Assembly: GCA_050184415.1 (NCBI GenBank)
Contig: JBFXAJ010000004.1
Span: 1 to 64,000 of the forward strand
Source: JADLGL01 sp050184415
GTDB taxonomy: Bacteria > Pseudomonadota > Alphaproteobacteria > Rhizobiales > Kaistiaceae
Direction: 5' to 3'
DNA length: 64,000 nt
In this document: positions 1 to 8,780 of the stretch, one piece after another
How positions within the stretch are numbered: the stretch's first letter is position 1
Layout: every line of letters starts with the position of its first letter
Translations under genes and position numbers: made by a program
Notes under the pieces: generated by a model
Told to the model about the DNA's origin: nothing
What the model saw: only the letters and a program-made list of their open reading frames with translations
Database searches by the model: none

Positions 1-7
1 TCGTCAC

Positions 8-2056
8 CTAGTCGATGTCGCGGACCTGCTTGGTCAGGTTGGCGGCGAGGAGGTTGACGTTGTCGGTGAGCTCCTTCCAGGTGCCGGCGACGCCAGGGAC
101 CGTGGCCTGGCCGCCGAGAAGGCCTTCGGTGCCGACCTCGCGCGCCACGCGCGTCACCTCTGAGGCGAAGGCGATGAGCTGGTCGACCATCGTGTTGACG
201 GTTTCCTTGAGAAGGAGGATCTCGCCCTTCACGTTGACGGTGATCTTCTTCGACAGGTCGCCATTGGCGATGGCGGTCGCCACGGTCGCGATGTTGCGGA
301 CCTGGTCGGTCAGGTTGCTCGCCATCGAGTTCACGTTGTCGGTGAGGTCTTTCCAGGTGCCGGCGACGCCGGGCACCTTGGCCTGGCCGCCGAGGCTGCC
401 TTCGGTGCCGACCTCGCGGGCGACGCGGATGACCTCGGAGGCGAAGGCGTTGAGCTGGTCGACCATCGTATTGATGGTCTCCTTGAGCTGCAGGATCTCG
501 CCCTTCACGTCGACGGTGATCTTCTTCGACAGGTCGCCATTGGCGATCGCGGTCGCCACCGTCGCGATGTTGCGGACCTGGGCCGTGAGGTTGCTCGCCA
601 TCGAGTTCACGTTGTCGGTGAGGTCCTTCCAGATGCCGGCCGCGCCGATGACGTTGGCCTGGCCGCCGAGGCGGCCATCGGTGCCGACCTCGCGCGCGAC
701 GCGCGTCACCTCGGACGCGAACGCGTTGAGCTGGTCGACCATCGTGTTGACGGTCTCCTTGAGCTGCAGAATCTCGCCGCTCACATTGACGGTGATCTTG
801 CGCGACAGGTCGCCGCCGGCGATCGCCGTCGCGACCTCGGCGATGTTGCGGACCTGATCGGTCAAATTGTTCGCCATCAGGTTCACGTTGTCGGTGAGGT
901 CCTTCCAAGTGCCGGCGACGCCCGGCACCTGGGCCTGGCCGCCGAGCTTGCCTTCGGTGCCGACCTCGCGGGCGACGCGCGTCACCTCGGACGCGAACGC
1001 GTTGAGCTGGTCCACCATCGTGTTGATGGTGTCCTTGAGCTCGAGGATCTCGCCCCGCACCGCCACGGTGATTTTTCGCGACAGGTCGCCGCGCGCAACT
1101 GCGGTGGTCACCTCGGCGATGTTGCGGACCTGGGCGGTGAGGTTGCCGGCCATCGAGTTGACGTTGTCGGTGAGATCCTTCCAGGTCCCGGCGACGCCCG
1201 GCACCTGCGCCTGGCCGCCGAGCTTCCCCTCGGTGCCGACCTCGCGGGCGACGCGCGTCACCTCGGACGCAAAGGAGCGGAGCTGGTCGACCATCCGGTT
1301 GATGGCCTCCTTGAGCTGGAGGATCTCGCCGCGGACGTCGACGGTGATCTTCTTCGAGAGGTCGCCGTTGACGACCGCGATCGTCACCTCGGCGATGTTG
1401 CGGACCTGACCCGTCAGATTGCTGGCCATCGAGTTGACGCTCTCGGTCAGGTCCTTCCAGACGCCGGTCACGCCCGCGACGTTCGCCTGGCCGCCGAGCT
1501 TGCCGTCGGTGCCGACCTCGCGCGCCACGCGGGTCACCTCGGAGGTGAACACGCCGAGCTGCTCGATCATGCGATTGACGATGGTCGCCGACCGCAGGAA
1601 CTCGCCCTTGAGCGGACGGCCGTCGGTCTCGAGTCGCACGGTCTGGAGAAGGTCGCCCTGCGCGACGGCGGCGATGACCCGGGTCACCTCGCTGATCGGC
1701 CACAGGAGATCCTCGATCAGGGCGTTGACCGATTTCTCCATCTCGCCCCACGAGCCGGCGGGCATGCCGAGCGCGACGCGCTGCCGGGTCTTGCCCTCCT
1801 GTCCGACCACCCGCCCGACCGAAACGAGCTGCTTGGACATGCGGTCGTTGGCGGCGACGATGTCGTTGAAGGTATCGGCGATCTTGCCGATCACGCCGGT
1901 GAGGTGCCCCGGCATGCGCACGGTGAAATCGCCATCACGGACCGCGAGCATCGTTTCGAGGAGACGGCGCAGCTCCGGATCGTCGGGAATCTCGGCCGAC
2001 TCGCCCGCCTTCGTCCGCCCGCGTCGCTGCGCGATGCCAACGTCACCTGCCGTCAT
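8..2056 (-). CDS. HAMP-array hybrid sensor kinase, N-terminal part ended by in-frame TAG
   Basis: 682 codons plus stop. The protein opens with a hydrophilic segment and two HAMP-like units. Six tandem copies of a 92-residue unit follow, each with the pattern EVTRVAREVGTxGxLGGQ, then WKDLTDNVN, NLTxQVRNIA and NGDLSKKITV. This arrangement is known from NIK1/group III hybrid histidine kinases, where HAMP repeats precede HisKA, HATPase and receiver domains. No kinase domain is reached: TAG at 8-10 falls where sister repeats have Glu or Thr in NIAEVT, and the frame continues with Val-Thr to the window edge, so a nonsense mutation or base error in a longer gene is likely. The start at 2056 follows GGGGGA; upstream in-frame ATGs lack a ribosome site. 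There is no transmembrane segment, so a soluble osmosensing-type kinase is inferred. The gene is divergent from a LuxR-type gene. Confidence 0.75.
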   Translation of the reverse strand: MTAGDVGIAQRRGRTKAGESAEIPDDPELRRLLETMLAVRDGDFTVRMPGHLTGVIGKIADTFNDIVAANDRMSKQLVSVGRVVGQEGKTRQRVALGMPAGSWGEMEKSVNALIEDLLWPISEVTRVIAAVAQGDLLQTVRLETDGRPLKGEFLRSATIVNRMIEQLGVFTSEVTRVAREVGTDGKLGGQANVAGVTGVWKDLTESVNSMASNLTGQVRNIAEVTIAVVNGDLSKKITVDVRGEILQLKEAINRMVDQLRSFASEVTRVAREVGTEGKLGGQAQVPGVAGTWKDLTDNVNSMAGNLTAQVRNIAEVTTAVARGDLSRKITVAVRGEILELKDTINTMVDQLNAFASEVTRVAREVGTEGKLGGQAQVPGVAGTWKDLTDNVNLMANNLTDQVRNIAEVATAIAGGDLSRKITVNVSGEILQLKETVNTMVDQLNAFASEVTRVAREVGTDGRLGGQANVIGAAGIWKDLTDNVNSMASNLTAQVRNIATVATAIANGDLSKKITVDVKGEILQLKETINTMVDQLNAFASEVIRVAREVGTEGSLGGQAKVPGVAGTWKDLTDNVNSMASNLTDQVRNIATVATAIANGDLSKKITVNVKGEILLLKETVNTMVDQLIAFASEVTRVAREVGTEGLLGGQATVPGVAGTWKELTDNVNLLAANLTKQVRDID

Positions 2057-2122
2057 TGAATCCCCCTGCCACATGGTCACGCCCAAGGAGCGCTGCACAA
2101 GAGCGGGCGTGCCAACCTGAGC

Positions 2123-2148
2123 TAACACGGTCAGGTCGCCGATGGTTC
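2123..2148 (-). promoter_or_regulatory. Candidate EcfG-type promoter for the HAMP-array gene
   Basis: On the minus strand GGAAC (2148-2144) and GTT (2125-2123) are 18 bases apart, close to the alphaproteobacterial EcfG consensus GGAAC-N16/17-CGTT. The last element reads TGTT. It lies about 65 bases upstream of the HAMP-array start. The match could be chance; confidence is low. Confidence 0.3.
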
Positions 2149-2396
2149 CGTCTGCGGTTGCACAAGAACCTGCGCGCAACTCCCGTTCGCGTCCGCTCCG
2201 GTGCAGTCGGCTGCTCTTCTGAAACAGGCGCGCTGTTGGACATGGATCAGGTCTTTGTCCAACAACGCGAATTCCTGTGCCCTCCACCACCACAACTGCA
2301 CAACGCCTCGTCAAAAATCGTCCCTCGGCCAACGATGTCTTTCGACCTGCTGCGTCCCCGTGTTATTACTGGCTTGGCTTTTTTGGGGGGAGCTGG

Positions 2397-2741
2397 GTGC
2401 TGAGCAAGCTGTCTGCTCGGGAGCTCGAAGTGCTTCGTGAGCTGATGGACGCGGCCGGCGTCACCAAGGCGGCCGCGGCCCGCCTCGGCATCTCGGCACG
2501 GACGGTCGAGTTCCACCGGTCGAACATCCTGCGCAAGACGGGCGCCAAGAGCCTCGTCGAGCTGGTGGCGGTCGCCCTCAGACAGCCGTCGTCGCGAAAG
2601 GGCGCGCTTCCGGCCGAGGTGATCGACCTCGTTCGCCTCTACCGCATCGATCTGATGTCCCCCGCGCTCGACGAGGCGGAGAGGATCAAGCGCCTGGCAT
2701 TGATCGAGGAGACATTGTCGAAGTTCGGCGGCGACCGCTGA
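2397..2741 (+). CDS. Solo LuxR/FixJ-type helix-turn-helix protein
   Basis: 114 residues. Residues 3-60 form a LuxR/FixJ-type C-terminal HTH: LSARELEVLRELMDAAGVTK, then AAARLGISARTVEFHRSNIL and KTGAKSLVELV. There is no receiver or ligand-binding domain ahead of it, so it is a DNA-binding domain alone, followed by a roughly 50-residue helical tail. The GTG start at 2397 is chosen because GGGGGGAG ends five bases before it and the domain starts immediately. Longer in-frame extensions upstream have low-complexity, non-conserved sequence. It is divergent from the HAMP-array kinase and could be its output regulator, but no receiver is seen here. DNA binding is secure; the target is unknown. Confidence 0.8.
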   Translation: MLSKLSARELEVLRELMDAAGVTKAAAARLGISARTVEFHRSNILRKTGAKSLVELVAVALRQPSSRKGALPAEVIDLVRLYRIDLMSPALDEAERIKRLALIEETLSKFGGDR

Positions 2742-2850
2742 CGTTTCGCTGCCAGTCGAGGCGCATCGCCGAAAACGGCGGCGTCCGAATCGGGCCCTGT
2801 GGCACGGCCCGCCGCTGGTGCCATCGCCGATGCGCAGCTATTGGAGGCGC

Positions 2851-3237
2851 ATGACGAAATACGCGTTGCTGATCGCCTCGTTCCTCCTTCTCGCCGCCCG
2901 CGCCGAAGCCCAGGAGAGCCCGCCCGCCGAGCTCGACAAGCTGGTCCGCGCCTACGCGGACGACCAGATGCAGACCCTGTGGGAAGCGAACGGCGATCTC
3001 CGGATCGTCCTGCGGGACGTCGAGCGGACCGAGCCCGACGCCGAAGGCTGGGTCTGCGTCCGGTTCGACTTCGTCCTCGTCGAAAGGGACGAGCCGCACG
3101 CGTTCCTGGCCCGCCTCCACTTCGGCGCGGATGGCGCGATCGGGCTCGATCTCGACCGCCTCGATGACGACCGACAATGTGCCGGTCCGTGGACGATGGT
3201 GATCGAGGGCGTCGCCCCGTTCACGCCCCCGGCCTGA
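2851..3237 (+). CDS. Small secreted protein of unknown function
   Basis: 128 residues. It begins with a classical signal peptide (MTKYALLIASFLLLAARAEA, cleavage after AEA at about residue 20). The mature part is about 108 residues, acidic, with two cysteines, one in WVCVRFDFV and one in DRQCAGPW, which may form a disulfide. No catalytic motif is recognised. The ATG at 2851 is preceded by TTGGAGG at 2841-2847. The gene stands alone: the upstream LuxR-type gene ends 110 bases earlier and metY converges from the other side 34 bases downstream. It probably acts in the periplasm. Confidence 0.65.
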   Translation: MTKYALLIASFLLLAARAEAQESPPAELDKLVRAYADDQMQTLWEANGDLRIVLRDVERTEPDAEGWVCVRFDFVLVERDEPHAFLARLHFGADGAIGLDLDRLDDDRQCAGPWTMVIEGVAPFTPPA

Positions 3238-3271
3238 GCGGCACTGACCCTCCGGCGCTTCTTCGGACGCC

Positions 3272-4564
3272 TCAGGCAGCTGCCAGCGCCTGTTCGATGT
3301 CGGCGATGATGTCGTCGACATGCTCGATGCCGATCGAGAGCCGGACATAGCCGTCCGTGACGCCGGTCTGGAGCTGCTCCTCCGGCGTGAGCTGGGAGTG
3401 CGTGGTTGTGGCCGGATGGATCGCGAGCGAGCGCGTGTCGCCGATATTGGCCACGTGGTAGAGCATCTTCAGCCCTTCGATGAATCGCCGCCCGGCCTCC
3501 TTGCCGCCGCTGAGCTCGAAGCCGATCAGCCCGCCATAGCCGCCCTTGAGATAGGCGTCGGCCCGGCGCCGGGATTCGCCGGTCTGCACGCCGGGGAAGA
3601 TCACGCGGGTGATCTTCGGCTGCCGGGTCAGCCAGTCGGCGACGGCGATGGCATTGGCGTTGTGCTCGCGCATCCTGAGCGGCAGCGTCTCGAGGCCCTG
3701 GATGAACATCCACGCGTTGAACGGCGACATCGCCGCGCCGATGTCGCGCAGCAGAGTCACCCGCGCCTTGAGGATGTAGGCGACCGGACCGAGCGGCTTC
3801 ACCGCCTCCGTCCAGACGGCGCCGTGATAGCTCGGATCGGGCGTGTTCAGCATCGGGAAGCGCTTGGCGTGCTTCTCCCAGTCGAACCTGCCGCTGTCGA
3901 CGATGATGCCGCCGATCGACGTCCCGTGGCCGCCGACATATTTGGTGGTCGACAGCATCGAGATGGCAGCGCCGTGGTCGATGGGCCGGCAGAGCACCGG
4001 CGACGCTGTGTTGTCCATGATCAGCGGCACGCCGAGCTCCTCGCCGATCCGCGCCACCTCGGCGATCGGGAACACCGTCAGCTTCGGGTTCGGAAGCGTC
4101 TCGCCGTAGTAGCAGCGGGTCCGGTCATCCGTGGCGCGCCGGAAGTTTTCGGGGTCGGACGGATCGACGAACCGGCATTCGATGCCCATCGTCTTCAGCG
4201 TGTTGGCGAAGAGGTTCCACGTGCCGCCATAGATGTCGGTCGAGCAGACGATGTTGTCGCCGGCATGGGTGATGTTCTGCACGGCGAACAGCGACGCCGC
4301 CTGCCCCGACGCAACCGCAAGGGCGGCGACCCCGCCTTCGAGCGCGGCCATGCGCTCCTCGAGGACGGCCTGCGTCGGGTTCATGATCCGGGTGTAGATG
4401 TTCCCGAGCTGCCGGAGCGCGAATAGGTCGGCCGCATAGTCGGTGGATTCGAACTGGTAGGCGGTGGTCTGGTAGATTGGGACGGCAACGCCGTTGGTGG
4501 CGGGATCCGACCGGTAGCCGGCATGCAGGGCAATGGTTGCGGGGTTCTTGCTGGTCGTCGGCAT
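3272..4564 (-). CDS. metY: O-acetylhomoserine aminocarboxypropyltransferase (sulfhydrylase)
   Basis: 430 residues, the usual length for MetY. This PLP enzyme of the Cys/Met metabolism family condenses O-acetylhomoserine with sulfide to make homocysteine (direct sulfhydrylation in methionine synthesis). Seen in the sequence: the N-terminal ALHAGYRSDPATNGVAVPIY block, the YTRIMNPT substrate/PLP loop, and the PLP-binding lysine at about residue 208 in STTKYVGGHGTSIGG. The SRRRADAYLKGGYGG and HPATTTHSQL blocks typical of MetY rather than MetB/MetC are also present. The ATG follows GAGGAGGACGGACC. A 240-base upstream region contains a foldable leader (see separate entry) that may control it. It is cytoplasmic and not in an operon with its neighbours. 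Confidence 0.93.
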   Translation of the reverse strand: MPTTSKNPATIALHAGYRSDPATNGVAVPIYQTTAYQFESTDYAADLFALRQLGNIYTRIMNPTQAVLEERMAALEGGVAALAVASGQAASLFAVQNITHAGDNIVCSTDIYGGTWNLFANTLKTMGIECRFVDPSDPENFRRATDDRTRCYYGETLPNPKLTVFPIAEVARIGEELGVPLIMDNTASPVLCRPIDHGAAISMLSTTKYVGGHGTSIGGIIVDSGRFDWEKHAKRFPMLNTPDPSYHGAVWTEAVKPLGPVAYILKARVTLLRDIGAAMSPFNAWMFIQGLETLPLRMREHNANAIAVADWLTRQPKITRVIFPGVQTGESRRRADAYLKGGYGGLIGFELSGGKEAGRRFIEGLKMLYHVANIGDTRSLAIHPATTTHSQLTPEEQLQTGVTDGYVRLSIGIEHVDDIIADIEQALAAA

Positions 4565-4630
4565 GGTCCGTCCTCCTCACTCAGGGCTGCGCCGCGCGAA
4601 CACTGCGGCGACGGAAGGAAAAGCACAAAC

Positions 4631-4707
4631 CCGCGATGTTCGCGGCAGCGCCGGAGATTGGTTTGCCGGCCATCAAACCGCGGTGCCTCGGGGAAAAGCA
4701 TTCTCCG
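4631..4707 (-). promoter_or_regulatory. Structured leader upstream of metY (possible riboswitch, class unassigned)
   Basis: Read on the minus strand, CGGAGA (4707-4702) pairs with TCTCCG (4657-4652). Inside that helix GGTTTG (4679-4674) pairs with CAAACC (4665-4660) around an ATGGCCGG loop. A second perfect hairpin, CCGCGA-ACA-TCGCGG, follows at 4645-4631. The metY start is 67 bases further on. The GGCCGGCAAACC core is reminiscent of SAM-I/IV-clan cores, but I could not match it to a known class. The function is inferred from position in front of a methionine gene. Confidence 0.3.
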
Positions 4708-4848
4708 ATGCGGGGCCGACCCAGCCGAGGCGGCCTCGTTCTCACCCGACGACGTCACGGCAGCGTCGCACTCCCGCCCCGCGTAACGAGGGGTTCGTCG
4801 AGCCGCTTGAGTTGCTCTGGCAATCATCGCCTCGAGCGCCAGAAGCAG

Positions 4849-4872
4849 AAGGGGCGCCCCAAGGCGCCCCTT
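4849..4872 (-). terminator. Intrinsic terminator of the LVIVD-like gene
   Basis: A perfect 10-bp stem AAGGGGCGCC/GGCGCCCCTT with a four-base loop lies 28 bases past the stop codon at 4900 of the minus-strand secreted-protein gene. A short T-rich tract follows on the minus strand. Confidence 0.6.
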
Positions 4873-4899
4873 CGCATTTCGCGGTGTCCGTGGCAGCGC

Positions 4900-6864
4900 C
4901 TAGCGGTGGCCTTGCGCCTGGTTGCCTTCCCAGATCAGATCGGTCGGGATCTCATCGGCGCGCGGGCCGGTGTAGCGGGCGACATGGAGGCCGGTGTCGT
5001 TGTCGACCCAGTACATCAGGCCGTCCTTGAACACCGGGTAGGAGCGGGCGATGCCGGCCGGGGCCGGAACCGCATGGCCGACCTCGACCATGTTGTAGGG
5101 GTTCGAGATGTCGATGGCGCGGACGCCATGGCCGTACCAGGATACGAAGACGAGGTTCTGGAAGACCGTCGGGTTGTGGTTCTGCCAGGCGATGCCGCGG
5201 CGCGGGTCGCCATTGTACTCGAATTGCGGCGTCTGCGAGCAGTCGCGGACGTCATTGTGAACGACGCCGAACGCGTCCGTCAGGAACGGGAAGGCGTCGA
5301 CTTCGATGTTGAGCATCCACATGTGCGACGTCGGGCAGCCGAAGCGCTCCGAGGTCACGATCACATAGGCCGCGCGCTCGCCATCGGTGTTGCCGAGGTC
5401 GAGCGACGGACGGCCCGGCACCCAGATCGCCGAGTGCACGCCGGTCGAGTTGTACTCGGACGGGGTCGGGTCGAAGCGCGAGCGGTCGAGGAGACGCTCG
5501 TAGCCGCGGATGTTGCCGGCGGCGAGGAGCGCCTGGACGCCCGGATCGTCGTTGACCGTCATGTGGAGGCAGTCATTGACGACTTCGGCGTAGCGGGCGC
5601 CGTCGATCTGGCCGCCGACAACGCCGTCGACCCACACATTGGTCGAGTCGAAGTTGCAGCCCGCCGTGCCTGCCGCAAGCGCCTCGTTGGTGTTGGCGGC
5701 AATGGCTTCCGAGTTCAGCACGTAAAAGCCGTTGGTGCCGCCCGCGACGTAGACGCGCTTGCCGTCGGCCGAGAACACCGTCTGGTGCGCGCGGTTCGAC
5801 TGTGAGGTCGGATAGGCCATCGCGCGGCCGTTATTGTCGAGGAGCGGCTGGCCGTCATCGCCGACCGCACCGTCGTAGTTGGCGAAGCGGCCTTCGGTGA
5901 AGAGGCCGGTCTCGTCCGGACGCTCATTGGCGAGCGGGCCGCCGACGTCCTGCAGCGTGAAGTGCGCCAGCGAGATCGGCTGCGGGAGCATGTAGCCGGT
6001 GGCCTCGTCCGTGATGGCCTGGACGCGGATGTCCGGGTTCACGAAGCCGGGACGGTAGGGGTCCGGGTTGCCGGCGCCGGCGAAGGCCGAGCCGACGATC
6101 AGGATGCGGAGCGGATTGTTCGGGTCGGCCCACATGCCGAATTCGTGCATGTCGCCGCCCCAGTCGAAGCCTTCTGACTCCGCCGTCACCTGGCAGCTGT
6201 TCGGATCGACTTCGTAGACCCAGAGGCCGCCCTCGTCGGTCGAGATGTCGCGCGCGACGATGATCGATTCCGTGCCGTCGGCGCGGGTGATGAGGCGCGC
6301 GGCCATGATCGAATCGTCGGAGCCGGGGCGCGGCACCGGGATCGTGGCCACCTGGATCGGCGGATTGCGGACCGGATCGTCGTCGAGCATGAAGATGCGC
6401 ATCGGACGCTCGCCGCCGCCGCCATTGGCATGGCCGACGAAGAGGCAGTTGCCCGCGATGGTGAGCGCGCGGCCGTCGCCCTCGCCGTCGAGGTCGCCGC
6501 CGGCCCACTCGCCGGTCTCCTCGTCGAACACCGACTCGGTCAGCGTCACCCAGTGCAGGCGCTCGAAATTGCGGAACAGCCCGAGCCGTTCCTCGAGGAG
6601 GCGGGCGCCCCAGCGTACCTCCTCTTCGGTCGCGGTGGGATCAAGGAGGCCCGCTTCGTTGATGCGGCGCGTCGGGATCAGCGCCGCCGGCGAGTTGAAC
6701 GGCGCCGGCTGGCAGCCGATGACGTCGTTGGTCTGCATGACGCAGGTGCCGATCGTGACGCCGACCCCCTGCGCGGTCGCCGTCGAACTCCCGGCCAGCG
6801 CCCCGATGGCGGCCACTGTGGCCGTCCCGGTCGCTGCCAGAAGCAGCTTCAATCGCGATCTCAT
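4900..6864 (-). CDS. Secreted LVIVD-repeat-like beta-propeller protein
   Basis: 654 residues with an N-terminal signal peptide (MRSRLKLLLAATGTATVAAI, cleavage near ATAQG at about residue 32). The mature protein has repeating strand motifs such as GNCLFVGHANG, GKRVYVAGGTNGFYVLN, NLVFVSWYGHGVRAIDISNP and GLMYWVDNDTGLHVARY. These match the LVIVD pattern of secreted propeller-like proteins whose biochemical role is mostly unknown. Several cysteines (for example CVMQTND, NDCLHM, DCSQTP) suggest disulfides. The start at 6864 is preceded by GGGAGGG; the in-frame upstream extension has no secretion features. It lies downstream of a polytopic membrane-protein gene in the same direction (210-base gap) and ends in a good hairpin terminator. 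Enzymatic function cannot be assigned. Confidence 0.7.
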   Translation of the reverse strand: MRSRLKLLLAATGTATVAAIGALAGSSTATAQGVGVTIGTCVMQTNDVIGCQPAPFNSPAALIPTRRINEAGLLDPTATEEEVRWGARLLEERLGLFRNFERLHWVTLTESVFDEETGEWAGGDLDGEGDGRALTIAGNCLFVGHANGGGGERPMRIFMLDDDPVRNPPIQVATIPVPRPGSDDSIMAARLITRADGTESIIVARDISTDEGGLWVYEVDPNSCQVTAESEGFDWGGDMHEFGMWADPNNPLRILIVGSAFAGAGNPDPYRPGFVNPDIRVQAITDEATGYMLPQPISLAHFTLQDVGGPLANERPDETGLFTEGRFANYDGAVGDDGQPLLDNNGRAMAYPTSQSNRAHQTVFSADGKRVYVAGGTNGFYVLNSEAIAANTNEALAAGTAGCNFDSTNVWVDGVVGGQIDGARYAEVVNDCLHMTVNDDPGVQALLAAGNIRGYERLLDRSRFDPTPSEYNSTGVHSAIWVPGRPSLDLGNTDGERAAYVIVTSERFGCPTSHMWMLNIEVDAFPFLTDAFGVVHNDVRDCSQTPQFEYNGDPRRGIAWQNHNPTVFQNLVFVSWYGHGVRAIDISNPYNMVEVGHAVPAPAGIARSYPVFKDGLMYWVDNDTGLHVARYTGPRADEIPTDLIWEGNQAQGHR

Positions 6865-7076
6865 TAGGTACCCTCCCTGTTCAGTCGCAACGAGGCCGTG
6901 GCCTCCGTTCTCTTCGCGCACAGCGCCACGCCAGCCGCGTCGCACATGACGCCGCCGGCTGAGCCGATCTTCCAGCGCGCCGCGTTGCACGGCGCCGTGT
7001 GCTTTCCGTGGGGCCAGTCATTGAGACGCTTCGATCAGCGTCCGAGCCCCTCCCCCGCCAATTCAGACCAGTTTCA

Positions 7077-8594
7077 CTAGCCGACGATTGGCTGTGCCAG
7101 AATCCATAGGCTCAACGTCGTGTAAAGCACCATCAGCACGACCATCGGGATTTGGCTGACAAGCGCTGCCCTCCGTGAGCCGAAGAGACGAAGGGCGACG
7201 ACATGCGCGAGGAACACCGCAACGACATGCCCGATGACGATGAAGGCCACCGAGGCGTACCAGTAGGCGTATGGGTTCATCGTCCCGGTGGCCGGGCGAA
7301 GATCGGCGGTGCCGAAGAGGTTCCAGCCGAGCCCGAACGGATCGGATGCCGGCGGCAGCACGTAGACCGACTGGGAGATCAGATACGTGAAGTAGTGCGA
7401 CAAGTGATAGGCAATCGCGATCGGCACCAGCGTCAGCACGAAGGCGAGCGCCGCCCGGCCGCCTGACACCGACCCGGCGCGGGAATCCGGCCCGCCGAAG
7501 CGCCGCGTCACCGCCACCATGACCACGCAGCCAAGCCAGAAGACGAGCGCGAAGACGATCGGGAAGAGGATGAGGATCACCGTCAGCACGATGTCGCGCT
7601 CGGTCATGCCGATTTCCGACAGCCGGAAGAGGAAGGTCGAGAGGCCCGGCGAGTTGAAGATCGATGCGGTGATCGAGCGGTAGAGCGGCGTCTCGATGAA
7701 GCCGTCGAACGTGACCGTCGACAGCATCACGATGACGAACACGAACAGCGACGCCGAGACGCCGTCATAGCGCATCAGCCCGGCGCCATAGGGCCGGAGG
7801 TCGAGCCGCCGTTCGGCGCCGTCGCGGCCCGATCCTTCGGGCACGTCGAACGGCGCGAAGCGCGCGAGGATGCCGAAAGCGACGCTGAAGGCCTCGCCGC
7901 TGCGGAGCCAGGTCTTGCGGCCGAACACGAACATCCCCGCGAAGGTGAGGAGGCTATAGGTGAGGACGACACGGGCCAGCGACGCCGGAATGTCGGTCTC
8001 GGCCCACACCAGCTCGGTCCAGGCGAAGCCGAGGAAGAACAGCACCGCCGGCCACACCCCGAGCCAGCGCGGGTAGCGAAGGCCGAGCGACAGGCGCCCC
8101 CCCGCGACCGCCGCCCATGCCCACTCGGCCCAGCGGAAGATCGTGTCGAGCGGATTGATGAGGGCCCAGACATTGCCGACGACGGCGCAGACGAAGGCGA
8201 CGCCGACCCACCAGATCACCCAGACCAGCGGCACGATCAGGCTGTTGAGCGCGGACTGCGGGCCGGTGAAGCCCGATACCACCGTCACCACGAAGACGAG
8301 GACGGCGATCGCGCGGATGATCTCGACCGTGACGGGATGGCCGAGCCAGGCGAAGAGCGGGCTCTTGAGGATGTTGACCCTGGGGTAGCTGTCCCCCGCC
8401 CCGCGCTCGCGGACGAAGATCGCCATCACCACGAAGGAGAGGACGATCGAGGCGCCCGCGCCGGTGACCCAGAAGGAGAGCGGCAGCGGCAGGTCGAAAC
8501 GCTGGCCGAAGCCGTGGGCCAGCGCGGGGTTCGCCACGACGACGAGAAGCGCCGCGACGATGCTTCGCAGCGTCCGGAAGCGCACGGCCGACAT
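7077..8594 (-). CDS. Polytopic inner-membrane protein, unknown function
   Basis: 505 residues with an N-terminal signal-like segment ending near NPALAHGFGQ, then about ten hydrophobic segments. Visible examples are SFWVTGAGASIVLSFVVMAI, IIRAIAVLVFVVTVVSG, LIVPLVWVIWWVGVAFVCAV and a C-terminal VVLMVLYTTLSLWILAQP. Histidines and tryptophans occur near membrane boundaries (AHGFGQRF, YHLSHYFTYL, GHVVAVFLAHVV), but no cofactor motif is recognised. The ATG at 8594 has a weak ribosome site. It precedes the secreted LVIVD-like gene and may be co-transcribed with it. The protein is clearly a membrane protein; its substrate or role is not inferable from sequence alone. Confidence 0.7.
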   Translation of the reverse strand: MSAVRFRTLRSIVAALLVVVANPALAHGFGQRFDLPLPLSFWVTGAGASIVLSFVVMAIFVRERGAGDSYPRVNILKSPLFAWLGHPVTVEIIRAIAVLVFVVTVVSGFTGPQSALNSLIVPLVWVIWWVGVAFVCAVVGNVWALINPLDTIFRWAEWAWAAVAGGRLSLGLRYPRWLGVWPAVLFFLGFAWTELVWAETDIPASLARVVLTYSLLTFAGMFVFGRKTWLRSGEAFSVAFGILARFAPFDVPEGSGRDGAERRLDLRPYGAGLMRYDGVSASLFVFVIVMLSTVTFDGFIETPLYRSITASIFNSPGLSTFLFRLSEIGMTERDIVLTVILILFPIVFALVFWLGCVVMVAVTRRFGGPDSRAGSVSGGRAALAFVLTLVPIAIAYHLSHYFTYLISQSVYVLPPASDPFGLGWNLFGTADLRPATGTMNPYAYWYASVAFIVIGHVVAVFLAHVVALRLFGSRRAALVSQIPMVVLMVLYTTLSLWILAQPIVG

Positions 8595-8780
8595 CGCTGG
8601 CGTTAGCGCCTTACGCCGATCACGCTGGCGGGCCGCGCGCGATGCCGCGATCCGCCGGGCGCGGTCAAAGCGCAGTCGGCCGCGGCGGGCCTCCCGCGTG
8701 CAACCATGGCCATGTCCTCCCCTCAGTCTCGATCGGGTTGTGGCACAGCTCTTCCGATCGATCCACAGCTTCGGCGGGCA

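Noticed and set aside
60..1760. Tandem DNA repeats as a satellite or CRISPR
   Set aside because: They are 276-bp in-frame HAMP units of a protein.
4631..4707. SAM-II riboswitch
   Set aside because: The conserved core and pseudoknot of SAM-II could not be found, so only an unassigned structured leader is reported.
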